From the NCBI GenBank assembly GCA_028015205.1, contig JAPWFG010000022.1:2356001-2420000 (forward strand): a DNA stretch of 64,000 nucleotides, read 5' to 3'. Shown one piece after another: positions 12,801 through 23,020 of this stretch; position 1 is the stretch's first letter, and each line of letters starts with the position of its first letter. This stretch comes from Mytilisepta virgata (taxonomy: Eukaryota > Mollusca > Bivalvia > Mytilida > Mytilidae). The position numbers and the translations under genes are program-made. The notes below the pieces were generated by a model. That model saw nothing but the letters and a program-made list of their open reading frames with translations, had not been told where the DNA came from and did no database searches.

Positions 12801-13231
12801 GATGTATTGTAATTCTAGTGCTAATTCATAGACTCATAGTGCCTCATAAATTCATAGACTCACAGTGCCTTATTTATGTGATATATCTTACTGTCATGAT
12901 GTTGTTTTTATTAATTTCAATATTAAATGTTATAACTTGTATTTTTATTTATTTCTATAAAATAAAAAAGGCTTTACTACACACAAAAAATACGCCGCCA
13001 AAAAAAATATGACATGAAAAAATCCTCCACGCTGAAAAACCCCCATGGAGATTTCTGAAAGATGACAGGTATGATCAATTGAGAGCTTGTATTCTGACTT
13101 CATGACTTAACTAGTGCAGTACCTAGTAGATTTTAATTCAGTACCCACCTGTAGTATTTGAAGGCATTTATAATTCTTAGAAAGTGTTCCCTTTCAAGTT
13201 GTTCCTCGTCTCTCGGAGTTTCGTCTTCCAT
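852..13231 (-). CDS. CARNMT1: Carnosine N-methyltransferase (N2227 family), 7 exons, C-terminus outside window
   Basis: The family is an S-adenosylmethionine-dependent methyltransferase that converts carnosine to anserine and has also been reported to methylate histidines of some C3H zinc-finger proteins. Exons on the minus strand, in order: 13231-13149, 7936-7738, 6975-6806, 4524-4384, 4097-3919, 1907-1794, 955-852. All borders are AG/GT and the phases join without a break, giving 330 codons. Visible family signatures are [19 protein letters not shown] near the N-terminus, a KQFVRDWS motif, the SAM-binding stretch [16 protein letters not shown] at about residues 158-173, [35 protein letters not shown] at 267-273 and [17 protein letters not shown] at about 286-302. 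The start at 13231 fits the family; an in-frame upstream ATG at 13336 would add 35 residues. The final exon of about 30 residues was not found and should lie left of base 1. A Cys replaces the usual Trp at the exon 3/4 junction. Intron 1 is about 5.2 kb. Confidence 0.93.
1160..1330. repeat. Minisatellite, about 45-bp unit, nearly 4 copies
   Basis: A unit built on 'agttcacaaacaaacaag' followed by 'ttttgtttcctggtgtaa' recurs starting near 1171, 1215, 1261 and 1307. It lies in the CARNMT1 intron between the exons ending at 1794 and starting at 955. Open frames across it are by-products of the repeat. Confidence 0.85.
1966..2232 (-). mobile_element. tRNA-derived SINE (tRNA-Ser-like head), copy 1
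   Basis: Read on the minus strand, the right end starts as a tRNA-like sequence: an A-box-like GTGGCCGAGTGGTC, a long variable-arm region and a B-box-like GTGAGTTCGAATC. A body follows with 'ggttctctccgggtactc' and the conserved tail 'aaaacggcgttaaacccc', then a simple AACTAAA-type 3' end near 1966. Two further copies lie at 28050-28294 and 28728-28970. The element sits inside a CARNMT1 intron. Confidence 0.85.
2233..3038. other. Intronic, no gene seen
   Basis: AT-rich intronic DNA of CARNMT1. No exon-like frame with splice sites was recognised on either strand. Confidence 0.5.
3039..3344. repeat. 34-bp minisatellite, 9 exact-length copies
   Basis: The unit starts 'atcttaatgtag', continues 't/cat/gttgccaat' and ends 'atctagtcat'. 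It repeats nine times in 306 bp with no indels and only one or two variable positions. The homogeneity points to recent expansion or gene conversion. It lies in the CARNMT1 intron between the exons at 1907 and 3919. Confidence 0.95.
5478..5735 (+). repeat. Dispersed repeat, family 1 (copy 2)
   Basis: Partner of 200-450, same orientation, inside the CARNMT1 intron between exons 6806 and 4524. The remainder of this intron (about 4525-6805) is AT-rich and shows no further recognisable feature. Confidence 0.6.
8754..8902. mobile_element. Foldback MITE with hAT-like features
   Basis: The ends form a long inverted repeat: ACAGGGGCTC at the left and GAGCCCCTGTG at the right. The arms run inward through 'cagtatgtcatc' and its complement to a short loop. 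An 8-bp direct repeat AACCAACC abuts both ends (8746-8753 and 8903-8910). An 8-bp target duplication with a CAGGG-type terminus is typical of non-autonomous hAT elements. The target duplication is slightly ambiguous because nearby DNA also contains ACCAACC. It lies in CARNMT1 intron 1. Confidence 0.7.
9515..9692 (+). repeat. Dispersed repeat, family 2 (copy 1)
   Basis: Begins near 'agcgctataggagcatatg', includes 'gggtcattaagaaaagtct' and 'gctagaaaaacttttgttcg', and ends 'taacttgcttcaaatt'. A reverse-oriented copy lies at about 42190-42372, and the first 60 bp recur at the right edge of the window (63941-64000). An 86-codon open frame across it is not supported as a gene because the other copies do not keep it open. 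Confidence 0.7.
10840..11315 (-). mobile_element. Possible SINE-like element, different family
   Basis: On the minus strand the right end begins 'gggggcctcggttggtcaa', resembling a degenerate tRNA-like head. A body follows with 'ctccgagttgcccggtgg' and 'ttctcccagtacttc'. No second copy is in the window, so the call rests on its composition, which is more GC-rich than its surroundings, and on resemblance to the other SINE bodies. Confidence 0.4.
11340..11455. repeat. GC-rich minisatellite, GGGGCGAA motif
   Basis: About four imperfect units of about 30 bp. On the minus strand each reads roughly 'ggggcgaacgggaatcgg' followed by 'cgcgaacgcacc'. One unit-like stretch recurs in the opposite orientation at about 11870-11912, so the motif brackets the FLYWCH fragment. 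The composition stands out sharply from the AT-rich intron. Confidence 0.7.
11584..12006 (-). pseudogene. FLYWCH-type zinc-finger fragment of a transposon
   Basis: The minus-strand frame of 140 codons contains [19 protein letters not shown] followed by HHHNHPPD. This matches the C-terminal half of a FLYWCH zinc finger (Cys...His-x-His with a trailing HPPD). A charged stretch ending [16 protein letters not shown] follows, typical of the linker after FLYWCH in MULE-like transposable-element proteins. The N-terminal half of the finger and any transposase core are absent. It lies in CARNMT1 intron 1, antisense to nothing else recognised, and is most likely a dead transposon piece. Confidence 0.5.
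12353..12592. repeat. Imperfect direct repeat, 149-bp period
   Basis: The block containing 'gatgatcaaaagcggc' at about 12374 recurs at about 12523, each time followed some 40-50 bp later by 'gcttgggtg'. It is an old tandem duplication in CARNMT1 intron 1. Confidence 0.6.
12673..12792 (+). CDS. Unrecognised 39-codon ORF, possible exon or transposon remnant
   Basis: The frame opens with [15 protein letters not shown], a basic nuclear-localisation-like run, then reads [17 protein letters not shown] and ends at TAA (12790-12792). Base composition is more balanced than in the neighbouring intron and the residue mix looks protein-like. It is antisense to CARNMT1 and inside its first intron. No family is recognised; it may be a decayed mobile-element gene or chance. 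Confidence 0.2.
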   Translation: MVHSPPKKKRAPSSRYFAKWETDEKYRSNSYNNDHPSNY

Positions 13232-13976
13232 GTTTTTCCTCGGAGAAATTTCGGAGAGGGAAACGATAGTTGATAAGTCCCTTATTAAAGGTATGTCGGA
13301 TAACCGAACATGAAACGTAATTAACAAACGTACCATCTCAACTACAAAAAACAAAACAAAAACAAAATAAGAACAAGAACAAGAAAGGAGCTAAATTATA
13401 ATGAAACCAAAATATAAAATGTAATTAACAACCTTCATTTAATATGTAATTATAACTGGTAATGGAATTTACTCATAAGTCATGTATCATGTGTATGTAC
13501 TTGAAAAATTAAGGGAAACACACACACACCTACAGTTTTATTTTTAAATTAAAGAGGTCATGTTTCATTGTGCACATTTTAATGCTTATTGGGCTTATTC
13601 TTGAAATAATGATGCGATTTTAAATACGATTTATATATTTTTTTAATGCATAATTTTTATAATAGGTGCCACAACGTTTCAATATTCTACATTTCATTCA
13701 TTTTTTCAATGGGCACATTAATCTATCATTGTAGAAAACCAGCAAACCTTAGTTTTATGTTTATTTCATTCGTTGTTAATTTTTTGGCTTTGTTTAGCTG
13801 TATTACTTCAACATTTGTGTTTTTAAATTTTAATGATGTTTAAGTTTCAAAATACTGACAATGACCTGACCATGCTGACGTTGATGTTCGGTTTCCTGAT
13901 TAGACTGGTTTTGAAATCCGGCTGTGTATACTATGACGTACCATTATTAATCCAGAAAAGCGAACTGTGGGTCTCT

Positions 13977-15822
13977 GTAATTACTTCTACTTCTACTTCT
14001 ACCAATACGCGGCCACCATCAATAAATTGATTATTTTACCACTTTTTTGGATGCACATTTAAAATTTAGACAAATTGATTTGAATTGGATTGGGCTATAC
14101 ATCATATATACAGTAACTTTAAAAACATCTTGGCGTTGATCTAGTTCATCTCATGCAGGTAAGTCTTGAAGCATTCAAGACTACCTGCATTGGTGGCAGT
14201 ATGTGGTAGGGCATTCCAGTCTCGTATCGTCCTTGGGTAAAAAGATTCCCTCCGCACTTCGGTCCTACAAGATGGTACTTGGTATTCATTAGTGTTGATG
14301 TTTCTGGATAGCCTATCTGGTGGAATGAGAGTATTACTGGTGTCAACTTTCACCATCCCGTTGGCAAGTTTATACATCATTGTAAGCCTTGATGTTCTCC
14401 TACGGTCTTCGAGGGTTTTCCATTCTAGTTGGTTAAGCATGTCGCTAACAGATGATGTGTTATGATATCTGTTAGTGACATATCTGGCTGCTCTCCTCTG
14501 TACCATTTCCAGTCGGTTTTTGTTGTTTTGTTGATAAGGATCCCAGACTGTACACGCATATTCTAGAGTCGGTCTTACAAGTGATTTGTATGCAGTTTCT
14601 TTTATTGTGTTTTTATTGCTGTTCAAGTTACGTTTGAGAAAGCCTATGGTCTTGTTTGCCTTGACACATATGTTTTTGATGTGTTCATTCCATTTTAAAT
14701 CGGAGCTGATGGTGCAGCCAAGGTACTTTGCAGAATTTAGAGATTCGAGGGTGTGGCCATGCAGTACATATTCTTTTATAATAGGCTTATGTTTTCTTGT
14801 TATGGTAAGAACATTACATTTATCTGGATGAAATGCCATTTTCCATTTGTTTTCCCAAATTGCCAGCTTATTCAGATCTTCCTGAAGGTTGTCGCTGTCT
14901 TTGTCCGATGATATTGTGAGATATATGATTGTATCATCAGCAAAGAGTCTTACCCTTGATCGGATTCCCTCTGGCATGTCGTTTTAATATGTATAAAAGG
15001 AACAAGCTGGGTCCAAGAACCGATCCTTGTGGGACGCCCGAATCGACATTGATTGTATCAGATTTCCCCCCTTCTACAACTACGACTTGTTTCCTGTCGG
15101 CGAGGAAGTTTTTGATCCACCTATTGGTTTTCCCTCTTATGCCATATTGATCCAGTTTGTGTGTAAGTAGGCTATGACTTACTTTATCAAAGGCCTTAGA
15201 AAAATCCATTATAAGGCAGACGGTTTGTTTTCCTGCGTCCATGTTTATGGTGATATCATTGATAAACTCAATTAATTGAGTTTCGCAGGACAGGCCTCTC
15301 CTGAATCCGTGTTGGAGTGGATACAGTATGTTGTGTTTGTCAGCATGGGTCATTATGTGGCTTGTTACGATGTGCTCCATGATTTTGCAGCAAATGCAGG
15401 TAAGCGAGACAGGGCGGTAGTTTACTGCATCAAACCGTTTTCCCTTCTTGAATATTGGGCTTACGTTAGCCTTTTTCCATATTTCCGGTAAATCACCTGT
15501 TTCATAGGATACCCTGAAGATGGTTGTTAGGATTTGTGCAATGCTTGTGGCTAATTCCTTCAGCACCCTTGATGTAATGGTGTCTGGATCCGCAGCTTTA
15601 AATGGGTTTAGGTTGGATAATAGTTTTGCTATTCTGTTTTCTGTTATGTTCAGGTCTTGAAGTGTAGGGTAGTTGTTGTTGGTAATGTAACAACGGTGTT
15701 TGAATTCTATTTCTGTGAAGTTGTTTTTTTTTTTCAGAAAAAGCTGATTTGAACTGCTTATTTAGTATGTTAGCCTTTTCAACTGAGTCAGGATGGACAA
15801 TGTCTGTAAAAGAGTCAATGAG
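13977..15822 (-). mobile_element. Non-LTR retrotransposon (jockey/CR1-like LINE), 5'-truncated and frameshifted
   Basis: Two minus-strand frames cover a reverse transcriptase. The upstream one (about 15822-14937) contains WKKANVSPIFKKG, NYRPVSLT, GFRRGLSCETQL, DFSKAFDKVSH and SGVPQGSVLGPSLFLLYI. The downstream one (14977-14141) contains RVRLFADDTIIYL (catalytic ADD), then the thumb and C-terminal region LGCTISSDLKWNEHI, LVRPTLEYACTVWDP and RDWNALP, ending at a stop near 14141. The two are joined by a 1-base-equivalent frame change near 14975-14990, where an extra TTAA sits between YI and NDMPEG. The endonuclease domain and 5' half are missing. The 3' end carries a short TAGAAG-type repeat (13977-14003). 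It is a dead copy. Confidence 0.92.
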
Positions 15823-16539
15823 TCAATGCGGATATAGTCTGTGAAATAATTAAATTTGACATGTTTATTCAACAGTTCGGTTACCTTTGAAATTATATAT
15901 ATCGTAGGTCTTACATTAAGCAATTTTGCATTTTGGACCTATTTCATATTTTTATGTCACGATATCTTTAGAATGGGTACGGGGTTTTTAGAATAAGTTC
16001 AAATGTCTTTAAAATATTTAAATTCAATTAACAAGTATTTGTGAAATATCAAAGCTTTATTGTACGTTACAGGTACAGTCCGTCCTCATGGAGTACTAAA
16101 TTCAGTGTATGCCGTCTTTAAACAATAACTTAATTTGCGACTATAAAGCATCCACAATTTAGTGATTTTTAATAGAAGGCAACACATATCGCTAATGTCT
16201 TTGAGTGATACAACAGAGGCCGGAAAATTTAAAAACTCAAAAACAATACGCAATAGGAGCTGTATGTGGTAGGGTTCATTTTGAATAATTGCAAATGCAA
16301 AATACTGGAGTTTACATAACTGAAATCATAGTAAAAATAGGAAAAATACCTTTAATAAAAAACAAGGTGATCATCAATTAAGAGAAAAATGGGTATTTCC
16401 TTTCATCTTAAATATTCCGTTTAAACAAAATTGCCATGTAGACGATCGAAACTACAGCACACGACTTAGATTGATTCTCTTTTCAAGAATTATTTTAGTT
16501 AATGTATTATTTCGTTTCTTTATTTTTTATTTCATTTCG

Positions 16540-16605
16540 TTTCGCTAGATTTTGTTCCTTTTCGTTGTATTTCGTTTCGTTTCGTTTCGTTTCTTTTCGA
16601 TTCCA
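16540..16605. repeat. Degenerate (TTTCG)n tract in unit 1
   Basis: Pentanucleotide runs of TTTCG, with interruptions, sit upstream of gene A. The homologous tract upstream of gene B (22905-23020) is longer, and an inverted one lies at 21976-22130. Confidence 0.8.
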
Positions 16606-17175
16606 TTTCTCACTTCATAAGTACCCATGTTTTGACCATTATTAATCGAGAATAGCGAACTGTGAATCTATGTAAGGACTCGATCAATTTTATAGCAAAT
16701 TTTATACTAATATATTTAAACACCGACACTAAAAAAACAGGTGAAATTGATATGCACCTGTTTTTAAAAATAAACTGTCGATAGCACTGAGGGCTGACAG
16801 TTACTTTCTTTCTCTATGTATTATGACCCCGATGTACTTTATTGTTGTATGTGGTAGCCGTTGACCCTTTAAAAATGGGTGTATGAGTTGCTTAATAAAT
16901 AATTTAAAAAATTAAAAAGAACAATTTTAGACCCTTTCATTACTTTCTAGATTAACTCTGATGTTTGCTGTCTCGCTAACGTTTACCCCATATCTCCAGT
17001 CTATTGGAATTTATTGCAATATCGAAGTTTTCCAGAGACTTCTTTATCAGTTTGCATGATTCAGTATGTGTTTACCTAGTTCAGAATGTAATATCATTAA
17101 ACAGAACACCGAGTGAACTTCGGAGATAATACGTGTACTGTTCTATTATCAAAGAACGTCAAATCTGAAAACAAA

Positions 17176-18796
17176 ATGCACCGCCTAAAGAATTTTGTTA
17201 TTTTAAACACTTTATGGTACGTTTTTAGTGCTGAGAAGATGACGAGATTATTGTTGAATGACCCTTCCCTCGTGGCTGACCGACTAAACCGAATGGAAAA
17301 TACATTAGCGATTTTGAACAACACCGTCCACCATTTGATGTCTGAGAATCAGCACTTGACAACAGAAAACATTCAACAAGCAACGACCATGCAACAACTG
17401 ACATCCTCCTTACAGCAAGACACAGCCACCATCCAGCATCTAACAACCCAAATCCAGGAGCAGATGACTAAAATCACACAACTGCAGACAACAATAGCTA
17501 CACAGGGTACTTGATTTATTTATTTATTTAGGACTTGGAAAATGTTGAATAGCTATAGGTTTTTTTTTTAATTTGTTAAGAATATGATAAACAGATTAAT
17601 GGCTGACCCAGACAATTTTAAAATGTCAAATTCTGCATAGTTTCGAAATATTAGCGAATAGGCTTGTGATATTTGAAGTCCACCAGCAGAGATAACGACT
17701 CAGTGGTAATAATAAATATATGATTTTGATAAACAAGATTTGGGCATTTACGACTCTTCGGTTCTGCTCAAGACATAAGATGTTGAAAACAGAATCAAAG
17801 GACTAATTTAAAGTGTATTGTTCATTATGTAATGCTATTTTTTTGTTATTTATTTCCGGGGTTCTGTCTGCTGGGTTTCTTTGATTGATTGGTATGTCAT
17901 AGATGACCTTTCTGTTTATCCATTTTGTTGATATCACGGTTTAGATTGGTTTTTACAAAGGACCAGTCTTGCGATCCTGACTTTACTCCGCCCACCCGTT
18001 TGAAAAGTATTACGTCTTTGACTTGTATTAATTTTATTGGCAGTCAGGACTCCTTATAATGTTATATCTGCTCGGAATTAAATTAAAGTTCAGTTTATTG
18101 GACTCAATACGGATATCTCTTTAGGGACGAGATCAAAAGTTCAATGTAGGATAAAAAAACTTAATTCACATAGTTTTTTCGCTGAGCCCCCCCATACCCT
18201 TCCCACCCCTCCCCTTAACTTAGTTCGGGAAAATTGATTGACCAGTATGAGCATATCTTTGAGAGTATACTTTTTGTATCATGGGTCCTGTTTTTCCTTA
18301 ACAATGTATGTTAAACTTTGTTCTGTATATTGGCTTGGACATCACTTGAATCCGTATTTTTCAATCCGAAAATCGATTTCGGATAACAAAACTTGCAGCG
18401 ATTTTTACCCCCCCCCCCAAACTATTTGAATTATTTTTTTTTTCCTACAACGAACTTTTGATCTCGTCCCTTATATATACCGACTCAAGCTATAGATTCC
18501 TTAATTTTCGCTGTTTATATCCTAAATTCTCAATTTTTAATATCTTGTATTTTTTTTAAGAATCATAAGGTTTTTGTCGACATTGTATTTACAGGCATTT
18601 TCTTTAAAGCTTCAGATACCATACATTTCAGATCATGGTATGACATACATCAGATGGGCGAGGAAGCAATGTCCTAACAATAATACAGAACTTGTTTACT
18701 CCGGTATGTCTTATTTGTTCTTCGATTACATAAAAAGGAAATTTGTTCCGTAGAAAATTGCTAATTAAGGACTGACATACTATCAGTAATATTGGC

Positions 18797-18827
<31 letters not shown>

Positions 18828-20265
18828 GATTAATTCAAAAGTCGTTATTCAAAGCGAAAGTTAAATTTTGGAAAACAAATAAACACATTGCGAAATAAAA
18901 ATATGGACAACACAAACATATATTAAAACAGTTAGACAACCTAGGTTATCCATAAGGGCAGGAAGGTCCCAAACTGCATATACGACAGTGTAATAGTGTC
19001 AATCTGGTTACGGGCACAACTCAGTCCTAGTACAAACAAACAAACAAATAACGTATTGCTTAATCAGAAACGCCCATAAGGGGCATAATTAACATTAATT
19101 TCATACAGTGATTTAATAATTTAATGTGATTAAAATACATGACCTGTACGACAACGGAAACCATTATAGTGTTTACATATCAACAAGCTCCTTTAAATAG
19201 CCTTTCTACTTAAAAAAATTAAACTTTATTAATAAGTACATGAAAAAAAAATTCTTATTGTTTCCAGTGTAAATATTCATAATTATTCTTAAAAAACTTA
19301 AATCATCGTTATTAAAATGGTGAAAAATGGTTACAAAATATTGCCAAGTTCTTTGTATCTGTGATCAAAGTTTTGAAGTTGCTAAAAATACTGAAATTTC
19401 CGTGGGCTCCTCTGTACTGTTACCTTATTAAAGTCAGATTTTTTTTCTGGAGTTATATCGCCTTGTCCATAAAAAAAATAAAATATGCACGAAAAATCAC
19501 AAAATTAGCAATTTTCGGGTAAATTAAAAAACGTGTCAACTTTGATGTGCTCAATGTATCTTGTTAAAATTTGAAACATACTTTGTTAAGATAAGTATCT
19601 GTTAATGGTCAACTGCTAATCAATGCTAAGCATATAGCTTCAACTCCTATTTTGTGTTTCAATTTATTGAAGTTTACCCATGACTTAATGAAAAACGTCA
19701 AGTAAAAAGCCTACTTTAAATTAACCTTTATCAGTATACTTATCACATTATTCAGTTTTATATGTTTTATATTTGCATATGTACTAGTATATATTCTATT
19801 TAAGGATATGCAGGAGGCGGATGGTACGGCGAAGAAGGATCATCGGTCGAACCAGTCTGCCTGCCACCAGACCCAGATTTCGGAAAGACAAGTGGAGGAG
19901 ATTATGGTCGAATTTATGGTGCCGAATTTGATACAAATTTTTTTGCCAGTAATTCTAATGGAGAGGATGTTCCATGTGCGGTCTGCAGAGTAAAACATAC
20001 TTCAAGTGTTATTATGATACCAGGGAAAAATAGATGTTATACTGGATGGAATCTGGAATATCACGGATACCTTGCTTCAAACCATCATGGTTACAAAGCC
20101 GCTGGAACATATGTATGTATCGATAATTTGCCAGAGTTTATGACCGGTGGCGAAAGAAATGATGACGGTAAACTGTTTTTGGAAGTCCTTGCCAAGTGCG
20201 GATCTCTGCAATGCCCACCATACAAGAACAACCATCCGTTCACTTGTGTTGTTTGTTCAAAATAA
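17176..20265 (+). CDS. Gene A: secreted coiled-coil protein with short-chain collagen C4-like C-terminal domain (intact)
   Basis: Three exons, 17176-17506, 18632-18703 and 19805-20265, all splicing in phase 1, encode 287 residues. The first in-frame ATG (17176) opens a signal peptide MHRLKNFVILNTLWYVFSA. Residues about 28-110 form heptads rich in L, I, N, Q and T, a probable coiled coil. Exon 2 gives MTYIRWARKQCPNNNTELVY and exon 3 completes a domain of about 175 residues with ten cysteines: VCLPPDPDF, VPCAVCRV, SSVIMIPGKNRCYTGW, YVCID, AKCGSLQCPPY and CVVCSK at the end. This arrangement matches the C-terminal domain of sponge short-chain collagen C4-like proteins, which are expanded in bivalves. 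No Gly-X-Y collagen repeat is present. The protein is probably extracellular and oligomeric; its ligand is unknown. The stop overlaps an AATAAA signal. Confidence 0.88.
18790..18820. repeat. (TA)n microsatellite in gene A intron 2
   Basis: A run of about 14 TA units. In gene B the homologous place (25232-25250) is much shorter, so the length changed after the duplication. Confidence 0.9.
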
Positions 20266-21668
20266 AACTATTCGTCAATTTTTTATTATATTTGCATATT
20301 GTTTGTTTATGCGTGACAATAGGACCTTTTAGTCGTTGTTAGTGTTAAATTCCCTTGCCACGGAATCGGTGAATGTTCTCTTTGTAAGACCCTAGATATG
20401 GCAAAGCAAATATTCATACATGTATCTAGTCTGAGATTCCTCTGACGTCAAACGCCTTTTAACAACTGCTTGGAGACGTCAATATAAAAAATATGGACGT
20501 TTTCGACGGAGATTTGCCAATTGTTTTCGAATTTCAAATTAATTTTATATCGCGAAAAAATTATATTATATGTTTTGCTTCTATGGTCAATTCAATAATA
20601 ATTTCATAAAATATTGTTCTTCGACTTGAGATTGCTGTTTCCAATCAGGCAAAATAAAAACCGACAAAACAAGTACGCCACCCATTATCTCGTGTTTTCC
20701 TTTCGTATCAAACTGACATTAGTGAATACTCATATAATACTAGTAGTTACTTTGGCATAGGGCATTATCATGAAATATAGACTGCCCAAGGGACAGTAGT
20801 GTTGACTGAAACACCGATAATGCCCAAGGCGTTTTTTTTTTGTGCAGACATTTATTCTGAGAATACATGTCACGCATGTATATTAAAAGAATTTTCAGAC
20901 TGTCTCTTATTCATATGTATATGTGAAAACAGAAGGTACTTTTGCATCGGCCCTTGGTCTCTTCTCCTGCTGAACAACTGTAAAGCTTGCTCGTCTGGAT
21001 AAGGGACGAGGTGGACATATAATTTATATTTTCTTTACTTTTCTTTCTAAACACGCCCGTGTGGGGAGAATCACACATATATATACAGTTATTAATCAGT
21101 ATTATTATTTTAAAAAATTATTATCTATATTTATGTATCTGATCAATATGTTGTATTGTGTTGTCATTATATATGCCCCTTAAATGGGGCCCTTAATTGG
21201 TAATAAAAAAAAACCTTGAACTTGACTTGAAACTATTCAAGATAATGTTAATGTAAACCCTGGATATTGCTTAGCTATATACCTTGAATAAATCTAAATG
21301 GCTTGCGTATTTTAAAAAGGGGTTTATCTCTAAAAACATCAGCGGGTATTATCACTTGATGATGACCATCATTATCATACGGTATCGACCGGTACAAGAA
21401 TTACCGTTGAATCGTTGAATAATAAATGATCACCTTTTATCCATTATAGAAATTTTATCTGAAATAAAATAAAGTTCAATAATGTTACAATTATAAGGGG
21501 GTTGTCCTGAACATACATAAAATCAAATCAAATGGCCTTATGCAAATGTAAAAGAGAACACCGCCCGATCAGTTCAATAAATAGAGTAATAAATCCCAAT
21601 ATTCTTCTCAGCCAACGAAAACCACGAATTGATGAACAACAAAATATAATAAATCCACAATAATTTGG

Positions 21669-22193
21669 TCCTTGAAACAAACAAACAAGAATGTCTAAAT
21701 TTAATGTGTTAACTATAATTAATACTCAGTATAGTACTTGAAACATAAAGTCTACAATGGCAAGAAGCAGAATCGACCATCAAATGCTTTGATGTAAATG
21801 TTAAAACTGTTATGTTTTACATGTTATATTTAAAAAAAGTGTCTTTTATAGAAAAAGGAAGAGTGTATTAATGAGGAAACGATTTTCATTTCAATCCATT
21901 TAGCATTCATTCTTGGTGGCATATTTTGTGCTCTGATGGCTGTGCACACTATGTTTTGATGGTACTGATAAAGTGAGAAACGGAATCGAAACAAAACGAA
22001 ACGAAACGAAATACAACGAAACGAAACGACTTATAGCGAAACGAAACGAAATATAGCGAAATAAAACGAAATGAAAAAAACGAAGAAATGAAATATAACA
22101 AAATGAAACGAACCATAACGAAACGGAGTATTTTATAGTCTGATCAAAAGGTTCAGCTGCACGTAATTCTGCATTAAAGCGTAGCAGATTTTG
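21669..22193. other. Spacer between duplicated units
   Basis: Unique relative to the two duplicated units. Its right half (about 21967-22130) holds an (AACGA)n tract with flanking sequence that is the reverse complement of the (TTTCG)n region of unit 2. No gene is seen. Confidence 0.6.
21967..22130 (-). repeat. Inverted copy of the (TTTCG)n region
   Basis: 'agtgagaaacggaatcgaaac' followed by AACGA repeats is the reverse complement of the segment at 22905-23035, including its non-repetitive edge. The two arms are about 800 bp apart and could pair into a large hairpin. Confidence 0.75.
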
Positions 22194-22904
22194 TCAATGT
22201 CTGTCAAAAAGTCAATGAGTCAATGTGGATATAGTCTGTGAAATGATTAAATTTGACATGTATATTCGACAGTTCGGTTACCTTTGAAATTATATATATC
22301 GTAGGTCTTACATTAAGCAATGTTGAAATTTGGACCTATTTCACCTTTTTATGTCACGATATCTTTAGAATGGGTACGGGTTTTTTTAGAATAAGTTCAA
22401 ATGTCTTTAAAATATTTAAATTCAATTAACAAGTATTTGTGAAATATCAAAGCTTTATTGTATGTTACAGGTACAGTCCATCCTCATGGAGTGCTAAATT
22501 CAGTGTATGCCGTCTTTAAACAATAACTTAATTTGCGACTATAAAGCATCAACGATTTAGTGATGTTTAATAGAAGGCAACACATATCGCTAATGTCTTT
22601 GAATGATACAACAGAGGCCGGAAAATTTAAAAACTCCAAACCAATACGCAATATGAGCTGTATGTGTTAGGGTTCATTTTGAATAATTGCAAATGCAAAA
22701 CACTGGAGTTTACATGACTGAAATCATAGTAAAAATAGGAAAAATACCTTGAATAAAAAACAAGGCGATCACCAATTGAGAGAAAAAAGGGGCATTTCCT
22801 TTCATCTTAAATATTCCATTTCAACAAAATTGCCATGTGCACGATCGAAACTACACCAAACGACTTAGATTGAATCTCTTTTCAAGAATTATTTGAGTTA
22901 ATGT

Positions 22905-23020
22905 ATTATTTCGTTTCTTCATTTTTCATTTCATTTCGTTTCGCTAGATTTCGTTCCTTTTCGTTTTACTTAGTTTCGTTTCGTTTCGTTGCATTTCGTT
23001 TCGTTTCGTTTCGTTTCGAT
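22905..23020. repeat. (TTTCG)n tract in unit 2
   Basis: Near-perfect TTTCG runs upstream of gene B, longer than the unit 1 equivalent. The open frame reading FRFVSFRF here is a by-product of the repeat. Confidence 0.9.

Larger units (their letters stand above)
15798..21668 (+). repeat. Segmental tandem duplication, unit 1 (contains gene A)
   Basis: This segment matches 22194-28047 nearly end to end in the same orientation, including introns and flanks, with scattered substitutions and small indels. It starts in the last few bases of the LINE ('caatgtctgt') and ends at 'taatttg'. The roughly 525-bp stretch 21669-22193 between the units has no counterpart at the right end of unit 2. Confidence 0.93.

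Noticed and set aside
17113..17175. N-terminal extension of gene A starting MNFGDNT
   Set aside because: The first codon is GTG, not ATG. The first real ATG at 17176 gives a clean signal peptide. The same holds for genes B and C.
17225..17446. Minus-strand ORF opposite gene A exon 1 (and its equivalent in gene B)
   Set aside because: Antisense shadow of the coiled-coil exon; no splice or family support.
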